Positions 1 through 9,053 of a DNA stretch of 64,000 nt are shown one piece after another. The stretch spans positions 1 to 64,000 of the forward strand of contig CAZLWE010000011.1 of assembly GCA_964562985.1 (NCBI GenBank), given 5' to 3'. A program made the translations under genes and the position numbers. Numbering within the stretch: position 1 is the stretch's first letter; every line of letters starts with the position of its first letter. The notes beneath the pieces were generated by a model. It had not been told where the DNA came from. It ran no database searches and saw only the letters and a list, made by a program, of their open reading frames with translations. This stretch comes from SHLQ01 sp964562985. GTDB lineage: Bacteria > Actinomycetota > Acidimicrobiia > Acidimicrobiales > SHLQ01.

Positions 1-1755
1 AAGCGAGCGCATCTCACCCACGTAGGTTTCGATGTCGCCAGCCAAGCTCGACCGGTGGGCAAGCTGTGCATGCCCAGCTGCGGCGTCCCAGGCTGCGACT
101 TCACTCGGCAGAGGAAGCGCCGCTACCTCTTTTGCTCGAAGCCGTATGGCTCGCTTACTCATTCCGGTGCCAGCAGCGCGCTGATAGAGCCACGCGCTCG
201 CCGCCGGTGAAGTCAGTACGGCAGCGAGTCGCCACAGCATCTCCTCATCTGCTGGTTCCACAACCAGGACCGGGACCGAGGGCACCATCGAACCGTCGGT
301 GTCCACGATCGTTTCAACTACTGCGGTCTGCGTGGCGAGAAGCAGTTTTGGCCGACATCGAGAAACGAACCAGTCTCGAACCGATTGGTCATCGATGCGG
401 TCGAAATGGACCACCGGGGCGTTCCAGCGTTCCTTCGCGAACTTGAGCGGCCGCTTACCCCAACGGCTGTGCAATGGATCGATGACTCCGGACGTGACCA
501 GCGCCGGCATCGCCGGGCTCGGGGCAACGTCACCAGCCTCGGAAACCGCGTTGGCTATGCCGTAGAAGTGTTGTCGAAAGCCTGCGGTCAGACTCGCAAG
601 GTCGCCCAACTGTCCGCACGAGTCGTCGAGGTGCACGATTGGCGAATCCTCTGCGGCGGCCAACAAGGGGGCCCAGCTCTCGGGTGTTGGCGTGGGTGTC
701 GACCTCTCCTTCCCCTCGAGCCACACGCTGGTCATCGGTTCGGTGTGCGATGTTTCCTGACCAGTAAGGACCAGCGCGACAACGTCAACGGCCGCGTCAA
801 AGGATTGCCCGGCATCCACCCAGAGTCGTGACAATGTATGTGTCTCGGCGACCGTCCGGCGAAGGTCAACAGCATCGGCCGCGCCGAGAAGTGATGCGGG
901 AACAATGAGTCCGATCGCACCGTTCACGCTCACGCGTTCGGCGGCCATGGCAACGAACAGACCAGCCTCATCCAGGTAGGCGCGACTCACGTGCGGATAT
1001 CGGGCTCGTAGTCGTTCAGCCCGCTCGCCGGTTCTCGTGGTATCGGTTGACAGCTGCCCAAGAAACGGCGGGTTTCCCACGATAATGTCCAGCCTCTCTG
1101 GCCACTCCTCAACCCCGTCCTGTCCACCATCGACCAAAAGGGCATCGACGCAGTACACATTGGGCCGAGCAGCGCCGTCCGACCAGATCTGAAGAGCAGC
1201 ATCGCAGAGCGCCAACGCGAACTCGTCGATGTCGGTGGCAAAGCATCGCTCGACGAGTGCAACCCGACCTTCTCCGGTGCGGGCCTCAAGCGCTCTAACC
1301 GCCGCTAAGAGAAATGCGCCACCGCCGCAGGAGGGATCCCAGACCGTGGGGGTCAGCGCTGGTGGCCCCTCGCCTTCTCTCCCAGCGAAGAATCCATCCA
1401 GCACAGGTTCGACGACCTGGGCAGCAACGTTCGTTGGTGTGTAATGAGCGCCTCGACTCCGCCGGTCGCTTCGTGCCATCAGCATTTCCCAGCAACGGCC
1501 GATAAGGCCCGGGTCGATGCCACCGCCCTCCGCGATCTCCTCTAGGCGCTGACGTACTCGCGAGGCCCCATGGGAACTCGAGCCGAGTTCTCGCCCGCGT
1601 ACGGCAGCGGGTATTTGTTGGCCCCAGCTGCGCGCCACAACTTCGACGATCTGCTGGGCGCAGCGTCGCTCCTCGCCGGGATCGACTTGAGCGAGCAGTC
1701 CCCAGAACGGGTCATGGTCGCCGACCTGGGCGGCTACTCGGCGAGAGGGTCCCAA
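1..1755 (-). CDS. N6-adenine DNA methylase (Eco57I/TaqI-like), 3' end beyond window
   Basis: The frame is open to the left edge, so at least 585 codons are visible and the C-terminus is missing. Reading the minus strand shows a GAHYTP segment, an AdoMet-binding motif I (DPSCGGGAFLLAAV) and the catalytic NPPF motif IV at about 1066-1080, in the order expected for adenine-N6 methylases. The best start is a TTG at 1755 with an AAGGA ribosome site 9 nt upstream. It lies inside the last codons of the DEAD-box helicase gene, so the two are translationally coupled. No restriction subunit is visible, but the missing 3' part could carry one, as in type IIG enzymes. Assignment of the fold is firm; the target site and restriction activity are unknown. 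Confidence 0.8.
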   Translation of the reverse strand, partial: MGPSRRVAAQVGDHDPFWGLLAQVDPGEERRCAQQIVEVVARSWGQQIPAAVRGRELGSSSHGASRVRQRLEEIAEGGGIDPGLIGRCWEMLMARSDRRSRGAHYTPTNVAAQVVEPVLDGFFAGREGEGPPALTPTVWDPSCGGGAFLLAAVRALEARTGEGRVALVERCFATDIDEFALALCDAALQIWSDGAARPNVYCVDALLVDGGQDGVEEWPERLDIIVGNPPFLGQLSTDTTRTGERAERLRARYPHVSRAYLDEAGLFVAMAAERVSVNGAIGLIVPASLLGAADAVDLRRTVAETHTLSRLWVDAGQSFDAAVDVVALVLTGQETSHTEPMTSVWLEGKERSTPTPTPESWAPLLAAAEDSPIVHLDDSCGQLGDLASLTAGFRQHFYGIANAVSEAGDVAPSPAMPALVTSGVIDPLHSRWGKRPLKFAKERWNAPVVHFDRIDDQSVRDWFVSRCRPKLLLATQTAVVETIVDTDGSMVPSVPVLVVEPADEEMLWRLAAVLTSPAASAWLYQRAAGTGMSKRAIRLRAKEVAALPLPSEVAAWDAAAGHAQLAHRSSLAGDIETYVGEMRSL

Positions 1756-2894
1756 CCGCTGAGATCCTTCAGTCGATCGTCGTTTGAGAACATCTCAACC
1801 ATCGGCAAATCCAGACCGACACGTTTTTGCATACGACGAACTTCGAGCTCCTCGTTCCAGAGAAGCAACGTGACGACGAGTCCCTTGCTTCCCGCCCGCG
1901 CTGTCCGGCCAGAGCGATGGAGGTAGGTCTTGTGCTCCGCGGGTGGGTCGTAGTGAATGACCACTTCGACGTGATCGACATGGATTCCGCGAGCGGCAAC
2001 GTCGGTCGCCACCAACACCGCCAACTTGCCGTCAGAGAAGTCCGATAGCGCCTTCTCTCGGTGGTTTTGACGAAGATCTCCGTGGATCGCCGAGGCTTTC
2101 ACACCGAGTTGATTGAGCTCGCGCGCCAAACGGTCGGCCATGTGTTTCGTAGCGGTGAACATGATGGTCCGCTCAGCAGACTCCGAGATCGCCCCGGCAA
2201 CTTTCACCTTGTCCATCTGGTGGACCTGGATGAAACGGTGGGTCATCTGGTCGACGGTGACTTCTTTGGACTCCACTTCATGGAATACTGGGTCGTGCTG
2301 ATAGCGGCGCACGAGACTATCCACCACGCCGTCGAGCGTGGCCGAGAACAACAGCGTTTGGTGGTCGTTCTTCGCTTGGCGAAGGAGCCACTCAACCTGC
2401 GGCAGGAAGCCCATGTCGGCCATGCGGTCAGCCTCGTCGACGATGACGTGGGTCAATCGCTCCAACGAAACTGCCTTTCGCTCGACAAGATCGATCATGC
2501 GCCCCGGGGTCGCAACGACGAAGTCGACACCTTTTTCTAAGCGGGAAATCTGGCGCTCAATCTTGGCGCCGCCGTACACCGCGGAGATTCGTACCCCACG
2601 CGCTTTCGCCAGCGGTTCAAGTTCTTCGGCGACCTGCACGGCGAGTTCGCGAGTAGGCACGAGCGCGATCGCGTGTGGAAACTTCGGTTCCGCGGTTTCG
2701 ATACCCTCCAGCACCGGAATCCCAAAAGCGAGGGTCTTGCCCGAGCCCGTCTTCGCCTTTCCGCAGACATCACGCCCGGACAGGGCATCGGGAATCGCGA
2801 TTCGCTGGATCGAGAAAGGTTCGGTGATTCCACGGGCCTCGAGCGCGTCGGTGAGTGCGCTTGATACGCCGAGATCGGCGAAGGTTGTCGTCAT
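1734..2894 (-). CDS. DEAD-box ATP-dependent RNA helicase (RhlE-like)
   Basis: This 386-residue protein carries the complete DEAD-box core. In order: an aromatic plus Q motif near residues 7-30, Walker A AKTGSGKT, PTRELAVQ, TPGRMIDL, VDEADRMADMGF (motif II DEAD), SAT (motif III), ATDVAARGIHVDHVE (motif V) and HRSGRTARAG (motif VI). It should unwind short RNA duplexes in the cytoplasm, in ribosome assembly or mRNA turnover. It has almost no C-terminal extension, so it is a minimal helicase close to RhlE or CshA-type enzymes. The stop overlaps the methylase start downstream. The exact RNA target cannot be told from the sequence. Confidence 0.92.
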   Translation of the reverse strand: MTTTFADLGVSSALTDALEARGITEPFSIQRIAIPDALSGRDVCGKAKTGSGKTLAFGIPVLEGIETAEPKFPHAIALVPTRELAVQVAEELEPLAKARGVRISAVYGGAKIERQISRLEKGVDFVVATPGRMIDLVERKAVSLERLTHVIVDEADRMADMGFLPQVEWLLRQAKNDHQTLLFSATLDGVVDSLVRRYQHDPVFHEVESKEVTVDQMTHRFIQVHQMDKVKVAGAISESAERTIMFTATKHMADRLARELNQLGVKASAIHGDLRQNHREKALSDFSDGKLAVLVATDVAARGIHVDHVEVVIHYDPPAEHKTYLHRSGRTARAGSKGLVVTLLLWNEELEVRRMQKRVGLDLPMVEMFSNDDRLKDLSGWDPLAE

Positions 2895-2961
2895 AGAGCT
2901 TGACTCGTTTCGTTTGGCTTCAGCGTATCGGCCATGGTGTGTTCGCCTCGGGATGCGTTGA

Positions 2962-3255
2962 TCAACTCACAACTCGCCCGTTGGAGGTAGCGACGCCTTC
3001 CTCGGCGAGCAGGCGGGCGTGTTCCTTCTCGTTACCTGGGACCAAACGACCCGCCGCAGTGACAACGCGCCACCACGGAAGCCCCGTACTGTCGCGCAGT
3101 ACCCCACCGACCGCCCGTGCCGCTCCGGGAAACCCAGCCTCTGCAGCGACCTCGCCGTACGTGATCAACTCTCCGGGTTGCAACCCACCGATGACCCGAC
3201 ACACCGAGTCAGTGAAGTCTGCGACCTCGGGGCCGTGATCAGGATCGGTCGGCAT
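2962..3255 (-). CDS. Alkyltransferase-like (ATL) DNA-binding protein
   Basis: This 97-residue protein matches the C-terminal DNA-binding domain of O6-alkylguanine methyltransferase. It has ITYGEVAAEAGFPGAARAVGGVLR, with the helix that carries the arginine finger, written here only as its key R47-AVGG part. The active-site PCHRV motif is replaced by PWWRV at residues 60-64, so both the acceptor Cys and the following His are Trp. Known ATL proteins cannot transfer alkyl groups; they flip alkylated guanines and hand the lesion to nucleotide excision repair. ATLs usually keep the His (PWHRV), so the double Trp is unusual. The start overlaps the end of the cyclase gene upstream by 17 nt. Confidence 0.85.
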   Translation of the reverse strand: MPTDPDHGPEVADFTDSVCRVIGGLQPGELITYGEVAAEAGFPGAARAVGGVLRDSTGLPWWRVVTAAGRLVPGNEKEHARLLAEEGVATSNGRVVS

Positions 3256-3763
3256 TCGCGAGGCGGACGAGTTCGATCGGTTCCTTGATTCCGGGGACCG
3301 CAGCTTTGCCGACCGGAACGGCTCGGGTGTTGACGAACAAGGAGGTCATCATTCCCGCTGGCGCCAGGAACTCATCTGGCCCCGCCAGGTCGCTCAATCG
3401 CGCGGCCAAATTGACCGCTTGACCAATGTGGTCATCGCCTTCGAACAAGATCACATCTCCCGATGCCACCCCGGCACGCAACGGCAAGGTGCTATCGCCG
3501 TTCATTTTGATCATCTCCACGACCGCCTCGATAACCGGCTCTGGCTCAACGCCGACCAGCATTGCACCATCGCCCAACCACTTCGCCACACGGACGCCGT
3601 GAACCGACGCGAGCCGACGAATGTTTCCACGGACCGTCTCGAGCAGTTCCACAGCCGCCGCGTCACCCTCACGGTCGGTGAATGCCGTAAACCCAGAAAC
3701 GTCAACGAAAGCGAACGTTCGCTGCACTCTCGTTACCCCGCCTGTTCGGATGACGTCGCTCAC
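3239..3763 (-). CDS. Class III adenylate/guanylate cyclase domain protein
   Basis: A single cyclase homology domain fills the 174 residues, with no visible sensor or membrane part. FAFVDVSGFTAFTD holds the first metal-binding Asp, AKWLGDGAML the second metal Asp and a substrate-contacting Lys, and GQAVNLAARL the Asn and Arg of the transition state. Because these are present, the protein is probably active as a homodimer with two composite active sites. cAMP is the likelier product, but substrate choice between ATP and GTP cannot be settled by eye. It is a small soluble signalling enzyme whose 3' end overlaps the ATL gene. The regulatory input is not visible here. Confidence 0.85.
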   Translation of the reverse strand: MSDVIRTGGVTRVQRTFAFVDVSGFTAFTDREGDAAAVELLETVRGNIRRLASVHGVRVAKWLGDGAMLVGVEPEPVIEAVVEMIKMNGDSTLPLRAGVASGDVILFEGDDHIGQAVNLAARLSDLAGPDEFLAPAGMMTSLFVNTRAVPVGKAAVPGIKEPIELVRLANADRS

Positions 3764-3778
3764 TCCAGTGACAGTAGC

Positions 3779-4579
3779 TCACTGCGTAGCTTCGACGCGA
3801 ACAGCGTCGCTTAGATTCGGCCATCTGTCGTGCACCCAATCGCCGAACGGCCTATCGGTCAAGACGACCAAGCAAACGTCGACCGCTGGATCGTTCCAGA
3901 CGAAGGTTCCCGCTTGACCAAAATGTCCCCAGGTCGCCGCAGAATTCGATGCGCCGGTCCAGTGCGGTGACTTCGAGGAGCGGATCTCTGGACCCAGCCC
4001 CCAGGTATTTGGGGTCTGGCGACCGTACCCCGGGAGGACCCCGACGAGCTCCGGCAGATATGGGCTCGTCATGGAAGCGATAGTCGACGGAGCGAGTAGC
4101 TGCGGCAGCCCCCGAAGGAACGAAACGAGGTCCGAAACAGACGATCGGGCTCCGTAGGCGGGCGAACCCACCAATTCGGTCGACCTCATGTCGAGCGGTT
4201 CGAGAATCCCCTCGCGGAGATAGTCGCCAAACGGTATTCCCGTCTGCTCCTCCACGTGGCTGGCCGCCTGCTCGTATCCACCATTCGAGTAGATCCGCCG
4301 GCGACCCGGCCCTTCGAGGGCCGCGCCATCGGGTGCGAGACCGCCCGCGTGGCCCAACAGGTCGGCGAGCGTTGCACCTCGAGAATCAACGGAATCACCA
4401 AGCGTGACCGACCCTTCCTCCACGGCGAGCAAGACGGCGGCCGCCGTGACCAGCTTTGTGATCGACGCAAGCGCGAATATCTGATCGGTGTCGCCATGTG
4501 CGTGGACGCTACCGTCGGGCGTTATGACCCCAGCAGCTGCATTGCACGGCCACTGGTCAATGGCTGCGAGTGCCCTCAC
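3779..4579 (-). CDS. Serine hydrolase, class C beta-lactamase/PBP family
   Basis: The 266-residue product has the SxxK nucleophile motif in FALASITKL and a YxN motif in YSNGGYE, as in class C beta-lactamases, esterase EstB and DD-peptidases. I chose the GTG at 4579 because it overlaps the Lgt stop codon (GTGA) and puts the family's usual N-terminal strand at the start. A longer reading to 4642 would only add residues encoded inside lgt. There is no signal peptide, so it probably acts in the cytoplasm, perhaps as an esterase. Substrate is unknown. Coupling to lgt suggests a shared transcript rather than a shared pathway. Confidence 0.8.
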   Translation of the reverse strand: MRALAAIDQWPCNAAAGVITPDGSVHAHGDTDQIFALASITKLVTAAAVLLAVEEGSVTLGDSVDSRGATLADLLGHAGGLAPDGAALEGPGRRRIYSNGGYEQAASHVEEQTGIPFGDYLREGILEPLDMRSTELVGSPAYGARSSVSDLVSFLRGLPQLLAPSTIASMTSPYLPELVGVLPGYGRQTPNTWGLGPEIRSSKSPHWTGASNSAATWGHFGQAGTFVWNDPAVDVCLVVLTDRPFGDWVHDRWPNLSDAVRVEATQ

Positions 4580-5442
4580 TTCGAGACGGTATCGGCCGTC
4601 TCGGTCTCGGCGCTCGACTCTGCTTGCCCACCTCGCGGCCACGCTGCAATGATCAAGCCACCGACGATCAGCGCGATGCTTAGCCAGATATTGACTCGCA
4701 GCCCTGCGATCTCCGTCGCGTTATCGATTCGCAGGTTCTCGATCCACAGTCGACCGATGCCGTACCCGATCAAGTAGGTCGCGATGAGGCGTCCCTTCGG
4801 CAGCCAACCTTTGCGGTCGACCCACAGAATCACACCGACGAGTGCGACGTTCCAAATGCCCTCGTAGAGGAACGTTGGATGAAATGTTGGAAATTGCTCG
4901 ACATCAGCGAACTCTGCGGGAATTGAACCTCGATGATTCGCATCGATCTCTAGTCCCCAAGGTAAATCGGTCGGCCGTCCAAACACTTCTTGATTGAACC
5001 AGTTACCCCAACGCCCAATCGCTTGGGCGAGTGGCAACCCTGGTACGACCGCGTCAAGAACCGCTTTGACATCGATGCCCCTCGATCTCGCGACGAAGAT
5101 CCCGGCAATGATGCCGGCTGCCATGCCACCGGGAATCCCGAGGCCGCCCTCCCAGATCTTGAAAACGTTGCTGATCGGTTGACCCGAGAATCGTGAAGGC
5201 CAGTCGGTAAGCACGTGGTACGCACGAGCGCCGATGACTCCTGCGGGGATCGCCCATATCGCGATGGCCGAGATGTCCTCTGGGTCGTTGCCCCGTTCGG
5301 CCCATCGCTTTTGCCCGAGCCAAATCGCCGAGAACGCGCCGATCGCTATGAGCATCCCATAGATGTTGAACGGCCCAAGGGTGTTAAACGACGGTGACGG
5401 GATTGAAGCGATCACGACTACCACGGTAGCCGCCTCACCCAA
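4576..5442 (-). CDS. lgt: Prolipoprotein diacylglyceryl transferase
   Basis: Lgt moves a diacylglyceryl group from phosphatidylglycerol to the lipobox cysteine of prolipoproteins in the plasma membrane. The 288 residues contain about seven membrane segments. The N-terminal GPFNIYGMLIAIG region, the GARAYHVLTDW loop and the signature GRWGNWFNQEVFGRPTDLPW with its Arg and Asn are all present. Several lipoproteins in this window (10047, 26847, 41315) would be its substrates. Its stop overlaps the start of the downstream serine hydrolase. The first few residues are uncertain, because an internal GTG a few codons in could also serve as the start. Confidence 0.93.
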   Translation of the reverse strand: MGEAATVVVVIASIPSPSFNTLGPFNIYGMLIAIGAFSAIWLGQKRWAERGNDPEDISAIAIWAIPAGVIGARAYHVLTDWPSRFSGQPISNVFKIWEGGLGIPGGMAAGIIAGIFVARSRGIDVKAVLDAVVPGLPLAQAIGRWGNWFNQEVFGRPTDLPWGLEIDANHRGSIPAEFADVEQFPTFHPTFLYEGIWNVALVGVILWVDRKGWLPKGRLIATYLIGYGIGRLWIENLRIDNATEIAGLRVNIWLSIALIVGGLIIAAWPRGGQAESSAETETADTVSK

Positions 5443-5462
5443 TCCGCCAAATCCAGAATTGG

Positions 5463-7259
5463 TTAAGTCCCAAATTGGCTTGGCGTGAGCGCCATCAATA
5501 TCTCGACTGGAGCGAGGACCGCAGCTTCCAAAGCAACACCGCTCGGAAGCAACTGTTCGATGTAGAAGGTTGCCGTTACCAACTTTGCTGCGAGCTGCGG
5601 ATCGTCATCGCCCGCGTCGATCCGACGTTGCGCTGCCAAGGCCTGAAGGAGTATCGACCAGCCCCCGGTCAGATGGCCCAGCATCGTCAGGTATGGAGTC
5701 GCTCCGGCAAACGCATCAGCGGGATTTTCCGCGAGCTTGGCCAGCAGCTCCGTCGTCGTGTCTCGGACTCGACCGTTGGCTTCAGCGAGCAACTCGCCCA
5801 GCCCGGCCAACCCCGGAACCTCGCTCGCTGCCGATGCCGTAGCTGCGATCTCGTCAAAGAGTTCGCCGACCACCGCACCACCACGCAAGGGAAGCTTTCT
5901 CGCGACGAGGTCGAGCGCTTGAATCCCGTTGGTACCTTCGTAGATCGGGTTGATGCGAGCGTCGCGGAAGTGTTGGGCGACACCGGTCTCCTCCACAAAT
6001 CCCATACCGCCATGTACCTGCACCGCGATCGAGGTCAACGTGACGCCCAGGTCCGTGCACCAGCCCTTGGTGATCGGGGTGAGGAGCGCCGCGCGCTCCC
6101 CCGCGGACACCCGTTCATCTGGATCCGGGTGATGGCCTTCGGCGTCAACAGCGGCTGCATCGAGAAAGGCCACACCACGGGCCGCTTCGATATAGGCCTT
6201 CATCGTCAGGAGGTTGCGCCGGACATCGGGGTGTTCGATGATCGGTGACGACGTACCAGCCGGCGCCCCGAGAGCGCGCCCTTGTGTACGCTCCTGCGCG
6301 TACGCAACAGCGTCTTGGTACGCCCGCTCCGCGATTGCGACACCTTGAACCCCCACAGCCAGGCGGGCGTTGTTCATCATCGTGAACATGTAGGCCATTC
6401 CTTGATTCTCTTCACCGACCAGGTAGCCAACCGCCCCTTCGTCGCCGCCGAACTCGATCACGCACGTCGGGCTGCCATGGATACCCAGCTTGTGTTCGAT
6501 CGAATTGCATCGGAGGTCGTTGGGGGTGGTTGGCTTCCCGTTCTCGTCGAGCAGATACTTCGGGACGATAAACGTCGAGATTCCCTTGGTACCAGGAGGA
6601 GCATCGGGGGTTCGTGCTAGCACAAGGTGCACGATGTTGTCGGTGAGATCGTGCTCGCCGTAGGTGATGAAGATCTTTTGACCGCTGATGCGGTACGTGC
6701 CGTCGTCGGCCTTCTCTGCTTTCGTCCGCAACGCACCGACGTCGGAGCCCGCGTCGGGCTCGGTCAGGTTCATCGTGGCGCTCCACGCGCCAGTGATCAA
6801 CGGGCGCAACCACGTCTCGCGTTGTTCTTCGTCACCGTGGTGCATCAGTAGATCGATCGCGCCTTGGGTCAGTAGTGGGCACAGCGCGAATGCCATGCAT
6901 GCCGAATTGAGCATCTCTTGGAGGGCCGTCGACAGGAGCCACGGGAACCCACCGCCGCCATAGTCCGCATCGAATGGCACCGACTGCCAGCCCGCCTCCA
7001 CATAGGCGGCGTAGGCATCGACGAATCCCGGGGGTGTCGTGACCGAGCCATCCTCGTTCCAGATGCTGCCGTGCCGATCGCCAGGAACATTGAGGGGTGC
7101 GATCGTGTCCTCGATGAATCGCCCCGCCTCGCTGAGCAAGGGCTCGAGCAGGTCGACGTCAGCCCCCGCAAAGTCGGGAAAATCGAAGATCGTGCTTGCG
7201 TCAGCAAGTTCTTCGAGGATGAACTGGATGTCCCAGGTCGGAGCAGCGTAATCAGCCAC
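5463..7259 (-). CDS. Acyl-CoA dehydrogenase, 600-residue type
   Basis: This flavoenzyme would introduce the alpha-beta double bond into acyl-CoA in beta-oxidation. At 598 residues it belongs to the long class with a C-terminal dehydrogenase-like extension (as in mycobacterial FadE5-type proteins), not the 380-residue class. LTEPDAGSDVGAL is the FAD/substrate loop, and VQVHGGMGFVEETGV with NPIYEGTNGIQALD is the canonical C-terminal half. I moved the start to the GTG at 7259, which has GGAAGG 6 nt upstream and begins ADYAAPTWD, the usual start of this family. The longer reading to 7310 lacks such a site. Chain-length preference is not predictable. Confidence 0.9.
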   Translation of the reverse strand: MADYAAPTWDIQFILEELADASTIFDFPDFAGADVDLLEPLLSEAGRFIEDTIAPLNVPGDRHGSIWNEDGSVTTPPGFVDAYAAYVEAGWQSVPFDADYGGGGFPWLLSTALQEMLNSACMAFALCPLLTQGAIDLLMHHGDEEQRETWLRPLITGAWSATMNLTEPDAGSDVGALRTKAEKADDGTYRISGQKIFITYGEHDLTDNIVHLVLARTPDAPPGTKGISTFIVPKYLLDENGKPTTPNDLRCNSIEHKLGIHGSPTCVIEFGGDEGAVGYLVGEENQGMAYMFTMMNNARLAVGVQGVAIAERAYQDAVAYAQERTQGRALGAPAGTSSPIIEHPDVRRNLLTMKAYIEAARGVAFLDAAAVDAEGHHPDPDERVSAGERAALLTPITKGWCTDLGVTLTSIAVQVHGGMGFVEETGVAQHFRDARINPIYEGTNGIQALDLVARKLPLRGGAVVGELFDEIAATASAASEVPGLAGLGELLAEANGRVRDTTTELLAKLAENPADAFAGATPYLTMLGHLTGGWSILLQALAAQRRIDAGDDDPQLAAKLVTATFYIEQLLPSGVALEAAVLAPVEILMALTPSQFGT

Positions 7260-7312
7260 GGGTTGCCTTCCTTCGAGCGTGCGTTGGTTAGACCATACTC
7301 GCTCGTGCACCG

Positions 7313-8281
7313 CTAATGGCCGGTGATGCGTCTGCGCAAACGTCGATAGATGCGGGTGAAGAACTGCGGTTGGGTCCAGTTCTCTGCCGGGCCTCTTCGC
7401 AGCGCGAAGGCCGCATTGACTTCAGCCCCAAGCACCAAACCAATCGCGAGCAAAAAGAGCCACAGTTGGAGTGTGATCGCCGTTCCAATGACGCCAAAGA
7501 TCGCGTTCGTCGAACTGCTGAGCGTTCGCAGGTACACGCTGAACAACAGCGATGCCACCAGCGCAAACAGTGCGGTGAAGCCTGCTCCGGGCAACTCGTC
7601 GCGCCACTGCGCACGACGGTTGGGCGCCACGTGGAAGATGGTCGCCGCCCAGGAGACGAGGATCACCACCGCAGCCGGGTAGCGCAAGAAGATCCACAGG
7701 AACGTGAGAATGTCACCGATTACTCCGTCACCTACGAAGTCCTCCCTACCGAGGAGCGGGCCGATAACCAGGCCGGCGAGGGTGATCGAACCGACGATGA
7801 TGGTTCCGATCGCGAGCAGGATGCCAATTACTTGGGTTCCCACCCAACCCCGAGTGTTCTCGTGGCCGTAGGCAACGTCGAGCGCTCGCACCACCGCGGC
7901 GAAACCGCGCGAGGCCGTATAGAGGGTGGCCAGAATACCGAACGTCAAGGCGGAGGTGGACGAGCCGGAGAACAGTGCGACCACCGCATCGGTGACTCCG
8001 CCCTCAGCGCCAAAGAGTTGGGCCGACCATTCGGTCACTTGGCCTTCGACACTTGCTGCGAGATCGCTTCCGAGGATCGAGCCGAGTACACCGAGGGCAG
8101 CAGACGATACGAGCATCAGCGGAAACAGGCTGAGCAGCGCGAAGAAGCCGATCTCCGCGGCCAATCCCGAAACGCGGTCGTCGTGCCACGACCGGTACAG
8201 AAAGCGGATCAGCCACGGAATCGTGATGCGTTCCGGTGGGGTGTCGGTTACTCCCATCGTCTCCAGCATGACCGCGTTCAT
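7313..8281 (-). CDS. YihY/BrkB-family integral membrane protein
   Basis: The 322-residue protein has about six hydrophobic segments and the family hallmark near the start, WLIRFLYRSWHDDRVSGLAA, followed by a helix rich in small residues. It ends in a basic tail (RIYRRLRRRITGH). YihY/BrkB proteins were once called ribonuclease BN, but that was an error. They are now regarded as membrane proteins of unclear, possibly transport, function. The gene lies between the acyl-CoA dehydrogenase and a helicase-like fragment on the same strand. No more specific role can be given. Confidence 0.82.
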   Translation of the reverse strand: MNAVMLETMGVTDTPPERITIPWLIRFLYRSWHDDRVSGLAAEIGFFALLSLFPLMLVSSAALGVLGSILGSDLAASVEGQVTEWSAQLFGAEGGVTDAVVALFSGSSTSALTFGILATLYTASRGFAAVVRALDVAYGHENTRGWVGTQVIGILLAIGTIIVGSITLAGLVIGPLLGREDFVGDGVIGDILTFLWIFLRYPAAVVILVSWAATIFHVAPNRRAQWRDELPGAGFTALFALVASLLFSVYLRTLSSSTNAIFGVIGTAITLQLWLFLLAIGLVLGAEVNAAFALRRGPAENWTQPQFFTRIYRRLRRRITGH

Positions 8282-8331
8282 ACGTTCGGAGGTGGCAATC
8301 GGCTACGAGGAGTAGAACTTCGGGAGAATCC

Positions 8332-8928
8332 CTAACGCTGGTTTCGCCGAGTCGGACGGGAGCGACGCCGGCCACCGGCGATTGACGCGATCGACTGCGA
8401 ATCACCATCGGTGAGGTCGATTACTTCCTCGAGCGTGACGTCGATGATGTCGTCGTCACGCTCTTTACGGAGTCCCACGAGCAATGCATCGGCACGAGAT
8501 TGGTCTTCGGGCGTCACAAAGGTGATGTGCACCGCGGCGGGTACTGCGTCGACACGACGGCCATAATTTCGCAGGGAGCTGGCGGCACGAAGGTGGAGTG
8601 CGAGCGAGACAGGAACGGGACCATATTCGACGGCGAACTCGCTGGTGGTCACGATGGTGCACGTGCGATTTTCCTGTTCCGCTTCGATCAGTTCAGCTCG
8701 GCTCGGATCTGCGGCCAGTAGGACGGGAAGGCCCGACAGAGTGAGGCGTTCGGCAAAGCTTGCAGCCTCAAGCTCAGAATGCGCGATCACCGCGATGCGT
8801 CGGCGGCGGGTGGAGAGTCGCCGGACCAGCTGGTCTCGGTCGCTGCGCGCCACCTTCCAGAAGTACCCACCGGGATGTACGTTCTCGAGTGTCATGTTCG
8901 TTACCGAATCCGCCAGGGCCACGGTCAT
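8332..8928 (-). CDS. Stand-alone degenerate helicase C-terminal (RecA2-like) domain protein
   Basis: I know no named family for this 198-residue protein. Its middle reads like the second RecA domain of a DEAD-box helicase: RRIAVIAHSELEAASFAERL (strand and helix Ia-like), CTIVTTSEFAVEYG where motif V (VATDVAARG) would sit, and LHLRAASSLRNYGRRV where the helicase has HRSGRTAR. The terminal ITFVTPEDQ matches the strand after motif VI. The arginine fingers are lost and no ATP-binding first domain exists, so it cannot be a working helicase. The end is basic and Ser/Arg-rich. A regulatory or RNA-binding role is possible but is inference. Confidence 0.5.
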   Translation of the reverse strand: MTVALADSVTNMTLENVHPGGYFWKVARSDRDQLVRRLSTRRRRIAVIAHSELEAASFAERLTLSGLPVLLAADPSRAELIEAEQENRTCTIVTTSEFAVEYGPVPVSLALHLRAASSLRNYGRRVDAVPAAVHITFVTPEDQSRADALLVGLRKERDDDIIDVTLEEVIDLTDGDSQSIASIAGGRRRSRPTRRNQR

Positions 8929-9053
8929 ATTCGCCTTCTGCGCTACGCGATTCTGATTGTAACATCTTTCGTCATCGTGTTGCGTTAGTGTTACCGAATT
9001 CGTCGGCCGTCGGTCACCGATTTTTAGCCGTGGCGGTCGATATTGTGACTTCT

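Noticed and set aside
385..831. 148-codon plus-strand reading frame at the left edge
   Set aside because: It overlaps the methylase gene, whose motifs I and IV are in a continuous minus-strand frame.
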